A stretch of 64,000 nt of DNA from Gymnogyps californianus (GCF_018139145.2 NC_059478.1:25017001-25081000); one strand, 5' to 3'. Positions 12,791-25,334 are shown, counted from the first letter of the stretch. Notes: generated by a model from the sequence alone, not told the origin. Program-made: numbers and translations.

Positions 12791-13874
12791 TCCTCTGCCC
12801 TGCACCGGGCAGCCGTGATCTCCGCAGATGGAGAGCCAGGGCCGGGATCACGAGCGGTGGGGTCGGATGCTCGGAGGGGCTCCTCACCTCTCCTCGCTGC
12901 CAGGCTGCCAGCCGCCATGAGAAACATGGTGCCGGACCCAACGGGACGTGCAACAGCCTCTGAAGAGCCCAGGGTGCGGTTTGAGCATGCATTTTTACTG
13001 AGCGACCCATGGGATCACCCCAGCTGGCATTAGCTGTGTGGCAGCAGCACTGCACCAGTTTACACCAGTCCTCGCCAGTATCCAGCTTGCCTGGAGAGGC
13101 AGCTACAAGAGCAACTCTTTTCTTTGGAAGGAAATCAATATTTTAGCAAGCTTTTCTGCCTCGGATCCCTCCGTAGTTTTTAGCCTCAGGAGAAGCAGGT
13201 GTATTTTCTAAGCTGCTTGGCAGCCTGGGCACCTTAGGAGGGAGCAGTGCTGGGGATCAGGCCCTTGGCAGGGATGCAGGGGGCTGAGTTCAGCTCTTCG
13301 CTGTGCCCCAGTTTGCTCATGAGGTTGTAGAGGTCCCTCGGTCTGTCTGTGCCTCTATGTGTTTTATACACCCCAGCTGTCTAAAACCAGCTGTCACCCA
13401 TCCCTGTGCCCCTCTCTGCTAGATTCAAGGCAGGAGTGGCCCCATGCCGTGCCCAGCACAATCCGAGTCCAGCTTCTGCTGGTGCCCTGCAGCAGCTTTG
13501 CACTGTGATGCAGGAGTGGAGAAGTGACTCCTCAAAAGCCTTTTCTTACATGAAAAGCCACTTTTCCAGACCTCTGCTCCCTTTCCGCCTGCACAGACCT
13601 CCAAAACGCACATGCTCCAGGGAAGGGCAGGTCTGCTCGGCGCAGGGTGATTCCTCGGTGATCTGGATGTGCTCGCTGCACTGTGGGGTGTTTGCAGAAT
13701 TAGGTCGTGCTGTGGACGCGGTTACGGCCAGATGCTGAACCCAGCCACAGCAGACGAACCTGCAGTCACCTCACTGCCCATTGCTGTCCTGAGTGGCTGG
13801 CTCTCCACCGCCCTGTGCAGAGCAAGTGCAGGAGGGGCCAGATCCAGGGTGCCTGGTTCTGGGCAGCAAGCTGA

Positions 13875-13942
13875 GGTCTGCATCTCACACAGCCAACATC
13901 TGCATCCCACACAGCCGAGGTCTGCATCCCACAGCCAGCCAG
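13875..13942. repeat. Three-copy 22-bp tandem repeat
   Basis: The word TCTGCATC occurs at 13877, 13899 and 13921, exactly 22 bases apart, each followed by a CACA/CACAGCC block. The third copy is slightly shortened. This is a small minisatellite. Because 22 is not a multiple of three it cannot encode a regular peptide repeat. Confidence 0.8.
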
Positions 13943-16900
13943 GAGCCCGAGGGAGGGGAAGGCCCTGCTGGAAGGAGCAGGACATGCCCTGACCTCAAGC
14001 CACCCCCCTGTGGAGGTTTTTGGGGGCCACATACCTTTTGGCCCCAGTCAAAACCAGCAGGATCCAAGGCGGCACCCAGCAGGCAGGATGCAGCCGCATG
14101 GGGATGGCACTGGGAGCACACCAGTAAATAACGGGGAGATGGGAGAGCGATGAGCAACATCATTCCTGCTCCCTCACCTTATTAACAAATACTTTTTGCC
14201 TCTGCTGTTATTCTGGGTTGCTCTGCACTGACACATGAACCATCTCCGCCTTCCTCGCCCCACCGTTGTCATCCTCCCCTGGCTGCGGCGCAGCCCCTTG
14301 GCTGCCACTTACCGTCAGGGCTCTGTGAGCCTCATCGGCTGCGGCACGGGCTCGCCGCGAGAAGAGCGAGCGTTTGGCTATTTCCAAGCTAATATGGGGC
14401 TTTCTTTGAATTATTGTTTTTTGAGCTGGAAGGAAAGGAGGCTTGTCACACAAGATATCTGCTATCAGTACACAAATAACAGCAAGCCCATCATCGAATG
14501 GAAAATAATCGCCGCGGAAACTGAGTTGCGGGGGAGCCGGGAGGGATTATTATAGGCGCTGGCAGTGGCGATGCTATCAAGGAGCCTGTGTCAGCACTTC
14601 CATTACCACCCACCTGGTTTCAGCACGGCCCCCGAAGCAGCGTGCGGGGCCGTGGGGCCCCAGCATGGGGTCATTTCTATTCAGAAGAGTTTCAGATCAA
14701 CTGGCTTTGATTGGGTTTAAATGATGGAGTGTTTAAGAGGGAGAGAGAGGAAACAGGAGGGCGAGATGGAGGGAGGCATCTTGTAGGAGGGGGAGTTTGG
14801 TACTCAGACAAGTGGAAAACAGTTTGAGATAGGAGAAATTAGGAGTTGGGAGAGAAGAGCTGGTCCTCCCAGGGGCAAGTTTTGGATGGCCGTGAGGAAG
14901 GACAGCGTGGGGAGAAGGTGACCCGAAACCTGGGCAGATCCCCTGGGGTCTGACCAGCGAAGGGCTATTAGGAAAGAGCGAATGCATCCCCAGCAGGGAA
15001 CGTGTCCCCATCAGTGCTCCGTACCCGCTGCCACCGCCTGTGCCACCCACAGTGCCAGTCCCTGGGCAGGCACCTGGCTGTGCAATAAGCCGTCAGCGGA
15101 GCTGAGCAATTGAGTTATAAGCAATTTATTTCATTCATTTGGCAACTTGCTGAGCTCCTGGGCACAGCGAGCCCTCACGCCTTGTAAACTTTGCTCATTC
15201 AGAGTGACTTGGGAGCATTGTTTACTCTGTGCTGCGTAGTGACAAGGGGCTGTATACGTCATGTGCTGTCATGGCTGTCGGCGGGCTGGGTCCCTTTTTT
15301 TCTCACTTAAATGCTCTCCAAAACAGCATTTCCCATTCTGCTTGTGAGGGGAAAGCTCTCCCTTCCGAGTGACCCAGCCCTGGCCTGCAAACGCCTTGCG
15401 GTGCTGTCAGCCTCCATTCCGGGGCACAGACGCAGGGTGGGAGCGGGGATGGCTTCATGCCTTCACACCTTTTCAGTGCCACGCTTGCATCCCCGGTACC
15501 TGAGCCCAGCTCCCAGCCCAGAGCCCAGGTCCCATTAGCAGTTGCTTTGCAGTGAATCAGGCCTGACTCAGAGGACTCAGGGGAATTATGTTGGATCCGT
15601 ATTGGTGTTACTGAGGGCAGGATCTGGCCTTCGATCCCCAGCGGGATCAGGAGGGTTCGGTTCAGTCCCCGCCTGGGCTGGGATCCGTTTGCAGACGCCC
15701 TCCGACGGAGCCCGTGGACAAATTCCTCCACGCAGGGGTGCGTCTGTGCATCGAGCCCTCTGCTTTCAGAGCAGGAAATATTCGGTTTCAACACTTGGAG
15801 TTAAACATTTCCGCGGAGCCCAGGAGACCGTGCAAACAGCGGGAGCACCAAGGCTCTGCCTTTTCATCTCTCTGGCACTGGTGAGCGGGGGGTCAGCAGT
15901 GGGGGAAGCACGGCAGAGCCGAGGAGGGTAAACACTGGAGCTGAGCCTACCGAGTAACCAGAGAGTGAAGGGGAGAGAGAGGGGCAAAGAAAACAAAAAC
16001 ACAGCTGCCAAAAAACAAAAGCCTGAAAAGAGCCATTCAGGGTCTCCCAGGAGCGGGTTTGGCACAGGGCAGGGAGGGAAGAGTGGGGAGCACTCGCTGC
16101 TGGGGCAGCCGCGGGTCCAGCCCGCTCAGGGATATGGACCTTTCGTTTTGCCCTGGGCAAATCAATGCCCTCCGCTCCCTCGAGCAGGGTAAGCACCTAC
16201 ACCCCAGCGCGGTCCAGCTGCACACACAGTGCAGCATCCTTTGCTTTTTCATAGGTACCAGGATGTCCCTGCTCCGGAGAGGAGAGGTGGGATGTATACA
16301 TCTCTCTCCACCTCTGCATTCACAAACAAAACCCAAGGACCCGTGATGCCCATCCTCTCCCTCCCCACAACCCAGCATCCCACACCACAGAGCTGGGTAC
16401 TGCTGCCCGGCATAAGACACCACAGCGTGGGCGTGTGCCAGGCTCTGGGGCATGCTGCGGATGCAGATGCCACTGATTTGGGGAGACGCATCCCACTGGC
16501 AGCCTCTGTGACACTGCAGGCATGCAGCGGGTTTCGCAGACCTGGGGAGGCTTGCGTAGGTGTCCTGCTGGCACAGGAGATGATCCCTCCCTTCTGCTTG
16601 TCACTCGCACTTAGCCCTGCTCCTGCAAAAGCGTGGTTGTCAGCCCCTTGGGCCAGGAGCCGGGGCTCCTTCTGTCTCCTGCTTTGCAATCTGTACATCA
16701 GGGACTTGGCTGCGTGTCCGCGTCCCTGTTCTCCTGCCCCTCTGGAAGCCCTTGCTTCAGTGCAAGCACCAGCCTCCCGCACTCACTGGAGCAAGGGGAT
16801 CTTCCCCGGCTGTCACAGGGATGCGGGGTGACAGCTGTCACGTCCTTCCTTGGCACAAATTCATCACCGTGTCGTTGGTGTAGCTGGTGGGTAAGGCCAT

Positions 16901-18089
16901 TGCTGCTCATTTCTCCTGCTGGCCTGGGCTGGGGTTGGGAGTGGCCATGGAAAGCAGCAAGGCTCCTTCCCATGGCCTGAGATCCCTCCTGGTTGCCCCA
17001 GCCGTTGAAATCCAAAGCCACCTCTGCTTAGGAACATGCACCCCATGCAAGAGTCCTGAAGAACAAGCAGGGAGTGAGGACCTGGGCGTGCAGGAAGTTA
17101 AAACAGCCACCAACCTGGTGCAACAGAGCTGGTCCCCAGGAGGGACCCCAGCTGCACCTCCTGGTCTGGGGCTGCCCAACCCAGCGCAGCGGTCCAGGAC
17201 ACTCCATCACCTCCCCCAGCAAACAAACACCCCTGGGCTCCCCGGAGAGCAGAGACCTGGGGATGCTCAACCTCCGATTCACCCTCCAGTGCTGCCGAGA
17301 GCATCCCTGCCCCACCAGCCCAAGCTGTGGGTGGCAGGCGAGGGGGGCTCGTGGGCCCCATGGCAGTGGCCTGGGCTGGGAGCGGGGATGTGGTGCGGTA
17401 GGGCGGAGGGCAGCCTGTTTACCCGTCCATCTGCACACCCCACAGCCGGGATCCAGCAGGATTTCCCGTCCGCTCAAAGGCTGCCTGTTTATTTTGGGAG
17501 GGAGACTCGGACAGCTCCATTGTTTTGCTGTGAAGTTGGGGTTATAAATAGCAGGTGGTAGGGGACGCTCCTGGGCTATTTTGGGCTCCCACTACACAAA
17601 AGTGGAAAAGCTCCAAGAGGAAGGTGGAATTACTGAAATGCCGACCTTTCCCGCAAGGGTCAGCTGGAGCTGGTTGTTTGGGTTTGGGTTGGGTTCTGGG
17701 CATTATTTAAACACAAGGGAAGGAGGAGAGAGGAAGATGTTCCCAGTTGCATGGGCTGCACGCTGTGTCCTCCCCAGCAGAAGGGTGGTAGGGATGTGGA
17801 GGCGAGGCGCCTGGGGTCTGCCAGGGCTCTGCCCGGGAGCCGTCAGGAGCGGCTCAAGTTTGGAAGAGAGACCAGCTGAGTTTTCCTCCTGGCTCTGCAA
17901 ATGGGAGAGTTCCCAGTGGATGGAGAAGCTGAGGAGGGGATGCCCCTTAGCACTGTCCTGCCCCTACTTGCCCCTCGTGCTTCCATTTCCCCCATCTCCT
18001 ATAGGGAGGCTGAAGACAAGGGCAGGTAATGTCCCGGTGACAGCCCCGCTCCCGCCAGGCACGTACGCTGTGTCCTTCTGGAAGGCAAG

Positions 18090-18690
18090 GATGAGCCAAG
18101 GTGACTCTCAAACTTATTTCAGACCCTTCCTCTCGTTAAATGCCTGCGCCAGGCAGTTATACAGTGAGCAGCAGGGACCCAGTAAAGCCGCTCACACCAA
18201 TGTTTTATACTTTGAGAAGGTCTATTCCTTTAATGGGGATTCATTTAACTGGGCTCTGCCATCGTTAGGAGCCATAAAATGGCACCTTTTGGCTCCTGAT
18301 TGGAAGGCCATGGTGCACGCAGCCCCCTCGTATCCAGCGCCGGCTGCTTTATTGTGCATTACTGCCTCTCACTCGGATTTAACCAATTTGATCCATGTCT
18401 AATACATAAATAAATAATCCAGCAGGAGGGTTCACGTTAGATGACAACAGGCGGCTATAAAGCATGTTTCTCCCCGCCGGAGCCATCTGAGCCGGGCTCC
18501 GCACGCCCTCTCATGAGCAGAGCTGCTAATACAGCTGGGAGAGGGGGGCCTGGAGACCCGCGGGCTTCTCTGTTTTATTGAAACTTCATTGTTTGCTTTA
18601 GAGTTTTATTTTATGTTAAATAGACGCTGTATATTCCTTACAGAGGGGGCAATAAAGTTTCTGAGCTGGAGGAAATTGGCTTCGGTGCAG
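18090..18690. promoter_or_regulatory. Candidate conserved non-coding block upstream of exon at 19519
   Basis: AT-rich sequence with ATTTAAC, TTTAATGG, CATAAATAAATAATCC and similar words, unlike the GC-rich DNA on each side. It contains the 3' part of an 820-base open frame that I regard as chance, since it lacks an ATG start and recognisable domains. A regulatory or structural role is only inferred. Confidence 0.25.
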
Positions 18691-19518
18691 GGAGTGAACC
18701 AGGGACATGTGGCTGGGCAGGGGAGCGGCGGGGAGGATTTGGGGAGAGGAGGGTGTGAGGCAATGCCCCGCTTCCAGGGCGGGTCCAGGGTCTCAGCCCA
18801 GCTCGGGATCGGGGTCCGCAGGCACCCCCAAATCTCGCCCAGGGATCATGCAGCCCCAGGGGGCTCGGGGCTCAGGTGGCTGCGGGGTCCAGAGCTGCTG
18901 GTGATGCGGGGAGAGCGAGGGGCCCCATCCCAGCCTGGGGATGGGGTGAGCAATCCCCGGTGACTGCCAGGGCAGCCGTGCCGAGCATCCGGACCTGCTC
19001 CCTGCCATCCGCAGCCCAGAGCCGTGGGGTCTCCTCTGCCTCCCAACCGTTGTGTGCCCACGGAGAATCGCTCTGCCCTTCGGGGGAGTCATCCTGACTC
19101 ACCTGACTTCAGGAGTGCCGAGGAGGATGAAGATGGCTCTTCTAAATGTACTGTTATTAGTTAATAGGAACAGTGGGTAGTGCTGTGTCATCCGTCTGCC
19201 CCAAGTCACACCGCCTGCGCTGGGGAAAGCCGGGGTTGCACAGGGTCACTCCAGAAATGTGGCTGTTGCTGCTCTCCCTGTAAGACTGGAGAGCCCACAG
19301 CCGAGGGTGGGATGCTCTTGTGCCAGTTGCTGTCCCGCTGCAGAACAGAGCCAGTCCCTGCCCCAGGGAGCGTGTGACAGGGAGAGAAATGGGGCTGTAT
19401 CAGGAGAAAATCCCCCAGTTTCAGACCTCAGCTAGGACAGGGACCAGGGCAGAGCGCAGGCGATGCTGATGGCAGCCGATCAGAGCTAAAGCTTTCTCCC
19501 CTCTTTTCCTCCCCGCAG

Positions 19519-19648
19519 GCAAAAAGAAAGCGACTTTGTTTGACAGCCAGGCTCCGATCTGCCCCATCTGCCAGGTCCTCCTTCGCCCTGGGGAGCTGCA
19601 GGAGCACATGGAGCAGGAGCTGGAGAAGCTCACCCAGCTGAACATCAG
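19519..19648 (+). CDS. RNF220: RNF220 internal exon with first zinc-finger-like motif
   Basis: This internal exon of the E3 ubiquitin ligase RNF220 starts after CAG at 19516-19518 and ends before the consensus donor gtaagc at 19649. It is 130 nt: the last two bases of a split codon, 42 full codons and two bases (AG) carried into the next exon. It encodes KKKATLFDSQAPICPICQ, then a leucine- and glutamate-rich helix. The match to RNF220 is by recognition of this sequence. The motif is C-x2-C-x11-H, but the position four after the His is Glu, so the fourth zinc ligand of a C2HC finger is missing. I remember the same in the mammalian protein, so this is probably a family trait. RNF220 is reported to act with ZC4H2 in neural development, on targets including Sin3B and Gli proteins. 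This exon belongs only to the long isoform if the internal promoter at 50.3 kb is real. Confidence 0.95.
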
Positions 19649-20495
19649 GTAAGCAGCTCCCTGGGGTCCACCAGCATCCCTGGTGAGCCAGCCGGGGCAC
19701 CCGTAGATGGCAGAGGAGATGGTGGTACCCACAGCTACCAGATATGGGAGATTTAGTACTAGCCAGCGGGGCTGAAACATTTCCCTGGAGTTCGCCGCAA
19801 TGGTAAAGCCAGGCAAAAATGCCTCCCAGAGGACACAGACGCCCCTTTCCCCAGGGACATGTGTTCGGGTGAGCAGCCCTCACGTTGCTCATGTCCCACG
19901 ATGGAGCAGGCCTGCAGCAACGGTGTGCACTGCCCCTCCACTGCCTTCAGCTCCCTTCTGCTTTCCCCAGCACAGCAAAGTCCCCTATTTAAAAAAAAAA
20001 AAAAATAATAATTGCATTTTAACTGCTAGCAGTTATTTAGGAAATGGCTGCAGCCAAGGGTTGGCAGATCCCTGCCCCTGCCTTAATAAAACTCAGCAGC
20101 CTTGGAAAAAAGCGTGTTTATTTCAATTATTAATGAATTCCCCGGTCATTAAAAGGTGAGGAAAGGAATCAAACTGCCGACTAGAAGCAAAGTTACGTCA
20201 CCAGGTGGTAGGAGAGGAGGGAGAGTGAGTGTGTCAGTGTGAGCGTGTGTGTGCCAGGGCAAAGGGGTGCACGTGGCTGTGCATAGTGCGGAGGATGCAG
20301 AATCAGTCCCTGCCCGGCTTGGATCTTCTTTGCAACTGAGCGATAGCTGTTGCAGATGAAGGGAGAAGGAAGGAACTTTAGCTAGAGAAAGAGAGATCTC
20401 CCCAGATGGGTCCGGGCTGAGATCTCCCAAATTCGGCACCTGCAGCCTCAGGCTAAGACCCGCATCCCCCACGCATTGCACAGGAAGATGGAGAA

Positions 20496-20510
20496 GGGGG
20501 GGGGGGGGGG
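20496..20510. repeat. G15 homopolymer
   Basis: Fifteen consecutive G residues within a purine-rich stretch, preceded by a GT-rich low-complexity patch at 20223-20252. It could form G-quadruplex, or the length could be an assembly artefact. Confidence 0.85.
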
Positions 20511-20539
20511 CAGGGAGCAGGCAGCCCATTTATCCCCCA

Positions 20540-21030
20540 TGACACCCAGTCCCCTTGCAAGCGTAATTTATGGTGTAATTTGGGCTGCATCCAACTTAAT
20601 AAAGGGCCACTGCAAATTAGTGAACAGGTTTAAATGAACAGAAGCAATTAGTGCTCGGAGGAGCCCATCAAAGAAGTTGGGCCAATATCAGAGTGAAACT
20701 GAAACCGCAAGCCAGGAGCGGAGGCTGGCTGGCGCGAGGCGGTGATGGGAAGGTGGCGTTTAATGGGAAAGGAAAGGAAACCCTAAATCATAAAGCATGA
20801 CAAGGGCCATTGTGGGCCAGCTGACAAATGAAAAAGAATGGCATTATTCCTTTAAATAACAGCAGCAGTTAGAGACGAGACAGCTCTCCCCAGCTTGCCC
20901 TCGCTTCCCTCGCCCGCTCCGCTCGGCCATGCAGGCGGCGAAGAAGAATCAGAGGTCTTTATTAATTATTAAATAACGACTCCCTCCATAGTGTGATAGA
21001 TAACGTTCAATCTAGTCGATGGATTCAGGC
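20540..21030. promoter_or_regulatory. Candidate conserved non-coding block
   Basis: An AT-rich block with many homeodomain-type words (GTAATTTATGG, GCAATTAG, TTATTAATTATTAAATAAC) and a TGACAAATGA word near 20822, interrupted by a GC-rich patch near 20710-20750. It contains no reading frame of note and no repeat similarity. Enhancer identity is inferred from composition. Confidence 0.3.
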
Positions 21031-22559
21031 GATGGAGGCTAATCTGTAACACAGCAGCTCTGCACAGGGACGATCTCTCCCAGTCCCGGAGGGGAGCGAT
21101 GCAGGGGCCAGCTGGCAGCAGCAGGCAGGGCAGGCAGGGCAGGCAGCAATAGTGGGCAGCAGGATGCAAGCGGGTCGAGCCCCTGTGTGGTGCCCGACTC
21201 TGGTGGGGCGGCTCGGTCTAGCGGGTGGCCCCATCTCCCATTTCCCCACCTTTCCCGCCTGGAGGAGCCGGGAGCAAGAACACATCAACAAGAGGAGAGA
21301 GAAACTAATAATGATCTCAAATAACCCAATAAACATAAAAATAAAATGTAGGCCTATAAATGTGACGGGCACCGGCAGCCCTGGCCGCTCCCTGCCAATA
21401 CCGACTTGTTACCGAAATGGCTGAGCAGCTGTTACTTATCAGTCTGATGGGGAGAAGCGAACCGGGGGGCTGCTTTCCAAGGGCCTTTTTTTTTTTTTTA
21501 ATTTAAAGAGGATGCAGCCAATCATGGCTTGTGCTGCTAAGTTTTAATAAACCTTAATGATTTGCAACAAAATCATAAATTTCCAGCGCTTGGGGTTAGG
21601 AAGGCAGATCCCCTCCTGCCCGCTGAGCCTGCAGCACCAGAGACTCGGTGGGCACTGCATCAGGTCCCGCGGCGGCACCGGGGCTCCCCGTGTGCCGGGA
21701 TCTCCCCCGAGGCAGCGTGGCCGCGGGGCTGTGTGGCGGGGTGAGTCAGCCGAGATGCTGCCGTAGGGCCAGATCAAGAGGAGGGGAGAGGCTGGTGGAG
21801 AAGCAAGGTGGAGGGGCTGCCCTGTGCCATCGCCTCCGCCGGGCTTTGAGCGCTCACGTGGGCTTTCGGGCATCACCGGAGCGAGGAGTTCTGCATCACT
21901 CGGAGGAGGGCAGAGGAAGGGAAGGAGGAAAAGGGATTCCTCCAGGTGATCACAGGAGCTTCTTGGGGCTGAGATACAAGGGAGCTGTAGGAGCCACCTG
22001 GAAGGTGCTACCCATGGTCCCAGCTCACCAGGAGCGTGGGGTTGCATCCCACCCACACAAATGCACCCCTTGCTCAGCTGGCAGGGATGGGGTTTGCTAT
22101 CCCCTAGGGACAGGGACAGTCCTTCTTCTCCACGGGCAGTGCCGGTGTGACCGTCCTGGCCTCAGGGCAGGGACATCTCAAGGTCTACCTAGCTGGAGCA
22201 TCATGCGGCGAGGCAGGAGGAGCCATGCTGAGCCACAGGGCAGCAACCACCCATGCCAAGGGGCTGTGTGCGCCCAGGGGATGGACTGGACCGGTGATGA
22301 ACATCACTCAGGAGGATCCAACCCTGGTGCAGGGTCAAGCTTTCCCTTGAAAAAGCGAACTTGAGTGGGAATGAGGGACCTGAGTTTCTAGCTCTTCTGC
22401 CTTCTTGGTGTGTCCAGTCTCCCAAAGCACAGGGAGAGATCTGCTTGTGCTCACCCCACAGCTCCTCCACCCCGCGCGGGTCTGGCCGAGCCCCATGCAC
22501 AGCTCTGCACGGCGAGGCAAGGCTCTCTGAATGCAAATTTCATTTCTGAGCCACTGGCG

Positions 22560-22800
22560 CTGTTTCAAGAGCCGGCAGCCTCCGAGCCCTTCTCGGTGTT
22601 ACATATGTAACAGCCTCATTGAACTTGACATGTCAAATTCAGGCCATTTGTGCAAAATCTCCCTTTAATAATACCGTTTCATTTCGCTCAAATGAGACTT
22701 GAATGCATGTAAAATGGAAAAGGATATTTAAGCGCTAACATTAGGCAGATGTCTTGCCAGAGGCCGATTGAATATATGAGATTTTGAAGTGCTTAACACG
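22560..22800. promoter_or_regulatory. Candidate enhancer with two perfect palindromes
   Basis: This low-GC block contains two perfect inverted repeats: TGTTACATATGTAACA at 22597-22612 and TTGACATGTCAA at 22625-22636, separated by 12 bases. The first has a CATATG E-box core flanked by bZIP-like TTAC half-sites. The second is two TGACA half-sites of the TGIF/MEIS type, facing each other. TAAT-containing words follow. Function is inferred from symmetry and composition only. Confidence 0.4.
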
Positions 22801-22860
22801 TTTTCGGTGCTCCCTCTTAGAATATGTCACCTGGCTTTCTTTTTTCTCCCCCTCCTTTCT

Positions 22861-22873
22861 CCCCCCCCCCCCC
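22861..22873. repeat. C13 homopolymer after a T/C-rich tract
   Basis: Thirteen consecutive C residues end a pyrimidine-rich stretch from about 22836. It is low-complexity sequence without other signal. Confidence 0.8.
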
Positions 22874-24729
22874 TTAAGTGAAGGGTATAAATTGAAAGAA
22901 AACAAAACTACAAGCCTTGGTTTTATGGGGTTTAACTCTTGCCAGGCAAGACTCTTGGTATTCCTCCTCCAAAGAGAAATTACCTAGTAGCTCACCTTCG
23001 CAGAGCACAAGCACAAAGCAGCAGAGAGCGGGAGGCGGGCGAGCGGTGGCCCCATGGTGCTGTGCAGAAGGGATGCTCTCCTTGCTCTGCATGTGTGGCT
23101 CGGAGAGCAAAAGGTGCCAACCCCCAGCTGAGCAGCTAACTGCCACCAAGGTAAAAATAAGAAATAATAACAGCGACCCTCTGTGTACTCTGATGCCCTG
23201 TGCCCCAGCCAGGCTGGTCGCTGCAGAATACATGAATATTTCTGGCTTGTGTGCATGAAGCTTATCTGTGCGCTAGATGTGGGTCTCCTGTCCTCACTCA
23301 ATTTGTATTCACCTGTTTTACACCTCATCCGTATTAAAGGTTTGCAATACAGCACACTGAAATGTGAGACTCTTTCTGGAGCTGTCAACAGCCCCAACTC
23401 CGAGCTTCGGCTGGTGCTTCGGCTGCAGACCCATTTCCCCAGCCCAGGGCCACCCAGGGAGTGCAGGGAGGCACAGTGTTCGAGAGCAGCACCCATGGCT
23501 GTCCCTCAGGACAGGCATACACACGCACATCCCCGTGTGCATACAAGTGTATCGCTGCATATGTCACTGCAGGTAAATACTATGACTGGAGGTGGCAGTG
23601 CACAGGGGGACCCTTAAACCCTGCCCGCTGCTCCCCGGGCAGTGACCGGAGAGGACAACCTGCTGATGATGGGGGAGGCTGGGTAGAGAAGGGGCAGGTT
23701 TGGGGCTATGGTTTGAATTTGGGGTGGGAGGGAAGATGAATCTGAGGACAGAAGAGGAGTAAAGGAGGCAGTAGGAGCTGTGGAGCCCGCCTCAGCTGAT
23801 GGTCCCCGATGGGTCTACGGTGCTTTCTAGAGTTTGGGAAAGAGGCATTTATTGGCCATTTAAAAAACCTTAGGAAGTCACATTACAAATATTACAGTTG
23901 CTGAGTCAAGCACTTGAAGGTTGGGAATGTGCCTTTGGATGCAGTGGTTTTAATAACATGATGCTCTGTTCTTGAATATGCAATGCTCTTTTTAAAAAAA
24001 TTATTTGGCAGAGGGCACTTTTATTTCCCTGTGTGACAGCTAGCAGATTCTTCCCTGCACTACCAGCAGCAAACCTATGCTTCAGAGCTGTGATTTCACC
24101 TCCCCAAAAGGATGAGGTGTATCGTTATAGCTGGGGAATGGTCCAGAGGGTGGAGCAGTGAGTTGGACCATGCCGGCTGTTCCTGCTTTTGCAGCTGAAG
24201 GACGGTGCAAGCTCGGACAGGACTATGTCAGCTCTTTCCCCTTATTTAAAGTGGTTTCTAAGCTTAGCAGATGTAGCCAGCAGTATCCTCATGCCATGTT
24301 GTAATATTACCTGTGCCTGTGCTATGGCATCCCGAGGCTGGGCACAGCAGTGCAACAGCCGCCCGGGGTGCTCAGCGGGTGCCTCCGGGGATGGATGTGC
24401 TTGGGTGGGCGGATGGGGGGTGATGCTGTTCTCACAGTGCCCCATGGCTGTGCAAACTCTCCCCTTCTTCACTTTTCTTCCTTTCTTTCCTCCACATTGA
24501 ATACTTAATCTGAGCATATTTGTGTTTTAAAGCCCGTGCCCACCTGTTGGCTGTTCCCAGCCTGGGCTAGCAGCTCTCATTGCTCCTTGCCACTGTGCTG
24601 GGAGCATGGGGACACATCCCTGTGCACCCAGCATCTCAGGAGCTACTGATTCCCCCTAATGACCTTTCTGGTGTGTCCAGGAATAATTTCTCTTCTGATT
24701 TTCTGATTACGAAGCATTTCCTGTAACAC

Positions 24730-25334
24730 AGAGGTGTCCTGGTTTTGGCTGGGATAGAGTTAATTTTCTTCTTAGTAGCTGGTACAGCACTGTGTTTTGG
24801 ATTTAGTGTGAAAATAATGTTGATAATACGCTGATGTTTTAGTTGTTGCTAAGTAGCGCTTATCCTAAGTTAAGGACTTTCCAGTTTCCCATGCTCTGCC
24901 AGCAAGCAGGTGTGCAAGAAGCTGGGAGGGAGCAGAGCCAGGGCAGCTGACCCAAACTAGCCAAAGGGATATTCCATACCATAGAACATCATGCTCAGTA
25001 TATAAACGGGGGGGAGTCGGCCAGGAGGGGCGGATCACTGCTCGGGCATCAGTCAGTGGGTGGTGAGCAATTGCATTGTGCATCACTTGTCTTTTCTTGG
25101 GTTTTATTTCTCTCTTTTTTTTGTTATATTCCTTTTCATTACAATTATTATTATATTTTTATTATTAGTAGTTAGTATTATTTTTTATTTTACTTAGTTA
25201 TTAAACTGCTCTTATCTCAACCCACGAGTTTTACTTTTTTTCCCTGATCCTCCTCCCCATCCCACTGGGAGAGGGGAGGGGGGAGCGGCTGCGTGATGCT
25301 TAGCTGCTGGCTGGGGTTAAACCATGACAAGAGG
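24730..25334 (+). mobile_element. Solo LTR of an avian ERVL-type endogenous retrovirus, with target duplication
   Basis: The LTR spans 24735-25329 (595 bp), begins TGTCCTGG and ends CATGACA, so it has the expected TG...CA ends. It is flanked by a perfect 5-bp duplication, AGAGG at 24730-24734 and 25330-25334. A TATATAAA box at 24999-25006 and an ATTAAA polyadenylation-type signal at 25200-25205 put the sense direction on the + strand. An ATT-rich tract (25139-25200) lies just before that signal. No internal gag, pol or env sequence is present, so this is a solo LTR left by LTR-LTR recombination. I recognise the family from Neoaves genomes. Assignment to ERVL rests on memory and the 5-bp duplication. 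Confidence 0.88.

Larger units (their letters stand above)
1..19518 (+). other. RNF220: RNF220 upstream intron, 3' portion
   Basis: No exon of the RNF220 family is recognisable in this stretch. The stretch ends at a good 3' splice site (pyrimidine-rich tract, then CAG at 19516-19518). The next exon opens in mid-codon, so a coding exon must lie upstream of the window; in the mammalian gene, as I remember it, that is the large N-terminal coding exon. The sequence alternates GC-rich spacer (for example 3900-4340, 10440-12300 and 15300-17580) with AT-rich, TAAT-rich blocks listed separately as enhancer candidates. Short open frames on both strands are scattered through the GC-rich parts, with no family resemblance and no consistent splice borders. 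That this is one intron is inferred from the gene's known large-intron layout. Confidence 0.75.

Noticed and set aside
17581..18402. Open frame of about 273 codons on the + strand
   Set aside because: It begins at a TTG rather than an ATG, has no recognisable domain, runs from GC-rich spacer into an AT-rich block, and lacks supporting splice borders. A frame of this length is plausible by chance in GC-rich DNA.
21544..22364. Overlapping open frames of 170-240 codons on both strands
   Set aside because: Both strands are open over the same GC-rich DNA, amino-acid composition is typical of random GC-rich translation, and nothing is recognisable.
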